NCBI GenBank assembly: GCA_019873645.1
Contig: JAIOAX010000010.1
Location: 84,666 to 148,665 of the forward strand
Direction: 5' to 3'
DNA length: 64,000 nt
From: Chloroflexota bacterium
Lineage (GTDB): Bacteria; Chloroflexota; Anaerolineae; B4-G1; SLSP01
Shown here: positions 62,994 to 64,000 of the stretch, piece by piece
Layout of the letters: each line of letters begins with the position of its first letter
How positions within the stretch are numbered: position 1 is the first letter of the stretch
Made by a program: the position numbers and the translations under genes
The notes under the pieces: model-generated
What the model saw: the letters and a program-made list of their open reading frames with translations, nothing else
Told to the model about the DNA's origin: nothing
Database searches by the model: none

Positions 62994-63866
62994 TTATTCG
63001 CCGATGGAAATCATCACGTTCGATCCACCTTTTTCCTCATTGGCGGTGATGGTGAGGCTCAGGGTTTCGTCACCCTTGGTCCAGCTTCCCATGAGGAGAC
63101 CTTCCATGTCGGTCACATCGCCGGCCGTCCAACCGGCCTTCTGCAACGCTTCGGTATAGAACGTGGCCGTGTCTTTGACCGTGGCCGGGCAGGTGAACAT
63201 GACGAGTTTACCCATCACCGTCACATCGGCGGCGTCGGGACAAGGTTCCAACCCCTCGGGGAGTCCCATGTTCGCGGCGCCGGCCGGCGGCTCGATGGTG
63301 AAGGGTTGGTTGAAGTCGAAGACCTCCCAGGTCAGGTTCAGTGTGCCCTTGCGGTCATCTTCAAAAGTCCCTTTGACGGTCATTTCAAAGCGGGTCATCA
63401 CCTTGGGCAGGTCTTTCTCGTCCACGACCCAGAGATCCATTTTGGCTTCTTCGACATCCTTGACGCTGAAGCCCCAGGCGGTATTCCAGGCATTTTCTTT
63501 GAGCTGGTAGTGGCGCACGTTCAACCCTTTGAGGGTCTCCTTGCCCACATACTTAAAGGCATCCTTGTCTGCGCCACTGAGCATCTCATCGGGTTGAATC
63601 AGCGATTGTCCGAATTGCCCCAGAGATTCGCCTTCGCTCGCCGTCGTCTGCATCCATTCATCGCCGAAGCGTGACCATTGCGTATCGCCGATCAGGATGA
63701 ACTCCATGCTGCCCTCAGCCGTGTTCATCGTGTAATGCTGCGCGAGTGGCTCACGGATGGCCTCTTCCGCAACATCGAATGTCTCAACCGTCCCATCTTC
63801 GGCCGTAAAGTTCCATACCATCTTCATCCGGTAGCTGTTGAGACTTTCGAGCGCCGCCGGGTCCAC
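62994..63866 (-). CDS. LolA/LppX-like lipoprotein, probably 5'-truncated
   Basis: A 290-aa protein rich in strands (SYRMKMVWNFTAEDGT, HYTMNTAEGSMEFILIGDTQWSRFGDEWMQT), like the LolA/LppX-type lipoproteins common in Chloroflexota, with a second small C-terminal domain (VMGKLVMFTCPATVKDTATFY). Such proteins normally begin with a lipoprotein signal, but none is present: the GTG at 63866 starts inside the domain, and the frame stays open upstream to the window edge without a good start. A transposase-like gene begins just upstream on the other strand, so the signal-peptide region was probably lost to an insertion. It may be a non-functional fragment. Confidence 0.6.
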   Translation of the reverse strand: MDPAALESLNSYRMKMVWNFTAEDGTVETFDVAEEAIREPLAQHYTMNTAEGSMEFILIGDTQWSRFGDEWMQTTASEGESLGQFGQSLIQPDEMLSGADKDAFKYVGKETLKGLNVRHYQLKENAWNTAWGFSVKDVEEAKMDLWVVDEKDLPKVMTRFEMTVKGTFEDDRKGTLNLTWEVFDFNQPFTIEPPAGAANMGLPEGLEPCPDAADVTVMGKLVMFTCPATVKDTATFYTEALQKAGWTAGDVTDMEGLLMGSWTKGDETLSLTITANEEKGGSNVMISIGE

Positions 63867-63947
63867 ATCCAGTGTTCCCTCATCTCCTGTCTCTAGTTTC
63901 GCGTGAATGGACGTGCCAAAACGCGAAATTCTGGTATGCTTGCCCGC

Positions 63948-64000
63948 ATGGGCAACTTAACGTTAACACACGAACGCATTGATGATATTCCGTTGTTGGT
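63948..64000 (+). mobile_element. Start of a probable transposase gene (partial)
   Basis: ATG 63948 opens a frame MGNLTLTHERIDDIPLLV that runs off the window. ERxDDIPLL near the N-terminus recalls IS1634-type transposases from memory. A TATGCT-like -10 lies just upstream. Only 18 residues are visible, so the call is tentative. Confidence 0.4.

Overview
The window (about 58% G+C by eye) looks like chromosome from a member of the Chloroflexota, most likely an Anaerolineae/Caldilineae-like lineage. This is an inference from several traits seen together: very large secreted SdrD-B/DUF11 proteins, a zinc-ribbon/LysM protein with a Pro-Thr linker, a BTAD-type regulator, an Asp23-nusB gene order, and short repeat arrays in most spacers. 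No rRNA, tRNA or CRISPR array was seen.

Layout. 1-3.8 kb: a leftward fba + corrinoid-protein pair, then a CobW-type metal chaperone that abuts a divergent phosphopantetheinyl transferase. 3.9-9.3 kb: a rightward run of a hybrid-sensor histidine kinase, its OmpR-type regulator, a queuosine-precursor (VUT) transporter and era. 9.3-11.3 kb: leftward map and tgt. 11.3-21.5 kb: a leftward three-gene operon for secreted proteins (82-aa protein, CSLREA beta-helix protein, metzincin-like DUF11 protein). Upstream of it lie a large palindrome array and then a BTAD/NB-ARC/TPR regulator. 22-30 kb: a rightward lipoprotein, Trm112-like protein, small membrane protein, a DUF123 pseudogene, galM, the rpmF-fabD-fabG-asp23-nusB operon behind a near-perfect sigma-70-type promoter, and a cyclic-2,3-diphosphoglycerate-synthetase-like gene. 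30-34.2 kb: mpg, a tail-anchored small protein, a CpaE-like regulator, an unknown gene and a LysM protein. 34.4-58.5 kb: two giant leftward genes for secreted proteins of 2924 and 4655 residues, separated by an OmpR-type response regulator. 58.9-64 kb: argH, a VOC protein, an alpha-oxoamine synthase resembling serine palmitoyltransferase, queG, a 5'-truncated lipoprotein gene and the start of a probable transposase.

How the genes fit together. Four large secreted proteins end in the same short C-terminal tag (hydrophobic-[YF]-L-P-L-V-[LF]-[KR]), which may be an undescribed sorting or anchoring signal. The two giants contain repeated six-type cassettes of SdrD-B modules and share an almost identical last ~425 bp, which points to recent recombination. 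A four-copy 11-bp direct repeat upstream of the first giant suggests control by an OmpR/PhoB-type regulator, possibly the adjacent one. Three queuosine genes (transporter, tgt, queG) lie in the window.

The most pervasive non-coding signal is a set of unrelated heptamer (sometimes octamer or nonamer) tandem arrays in many spacers. These resemble the short tandemly repeated repetitive sequences of cyanobacteria. Two of the word families also occur, in frame, inside the cobW-like gene, and one array contains the tgt stop codon.
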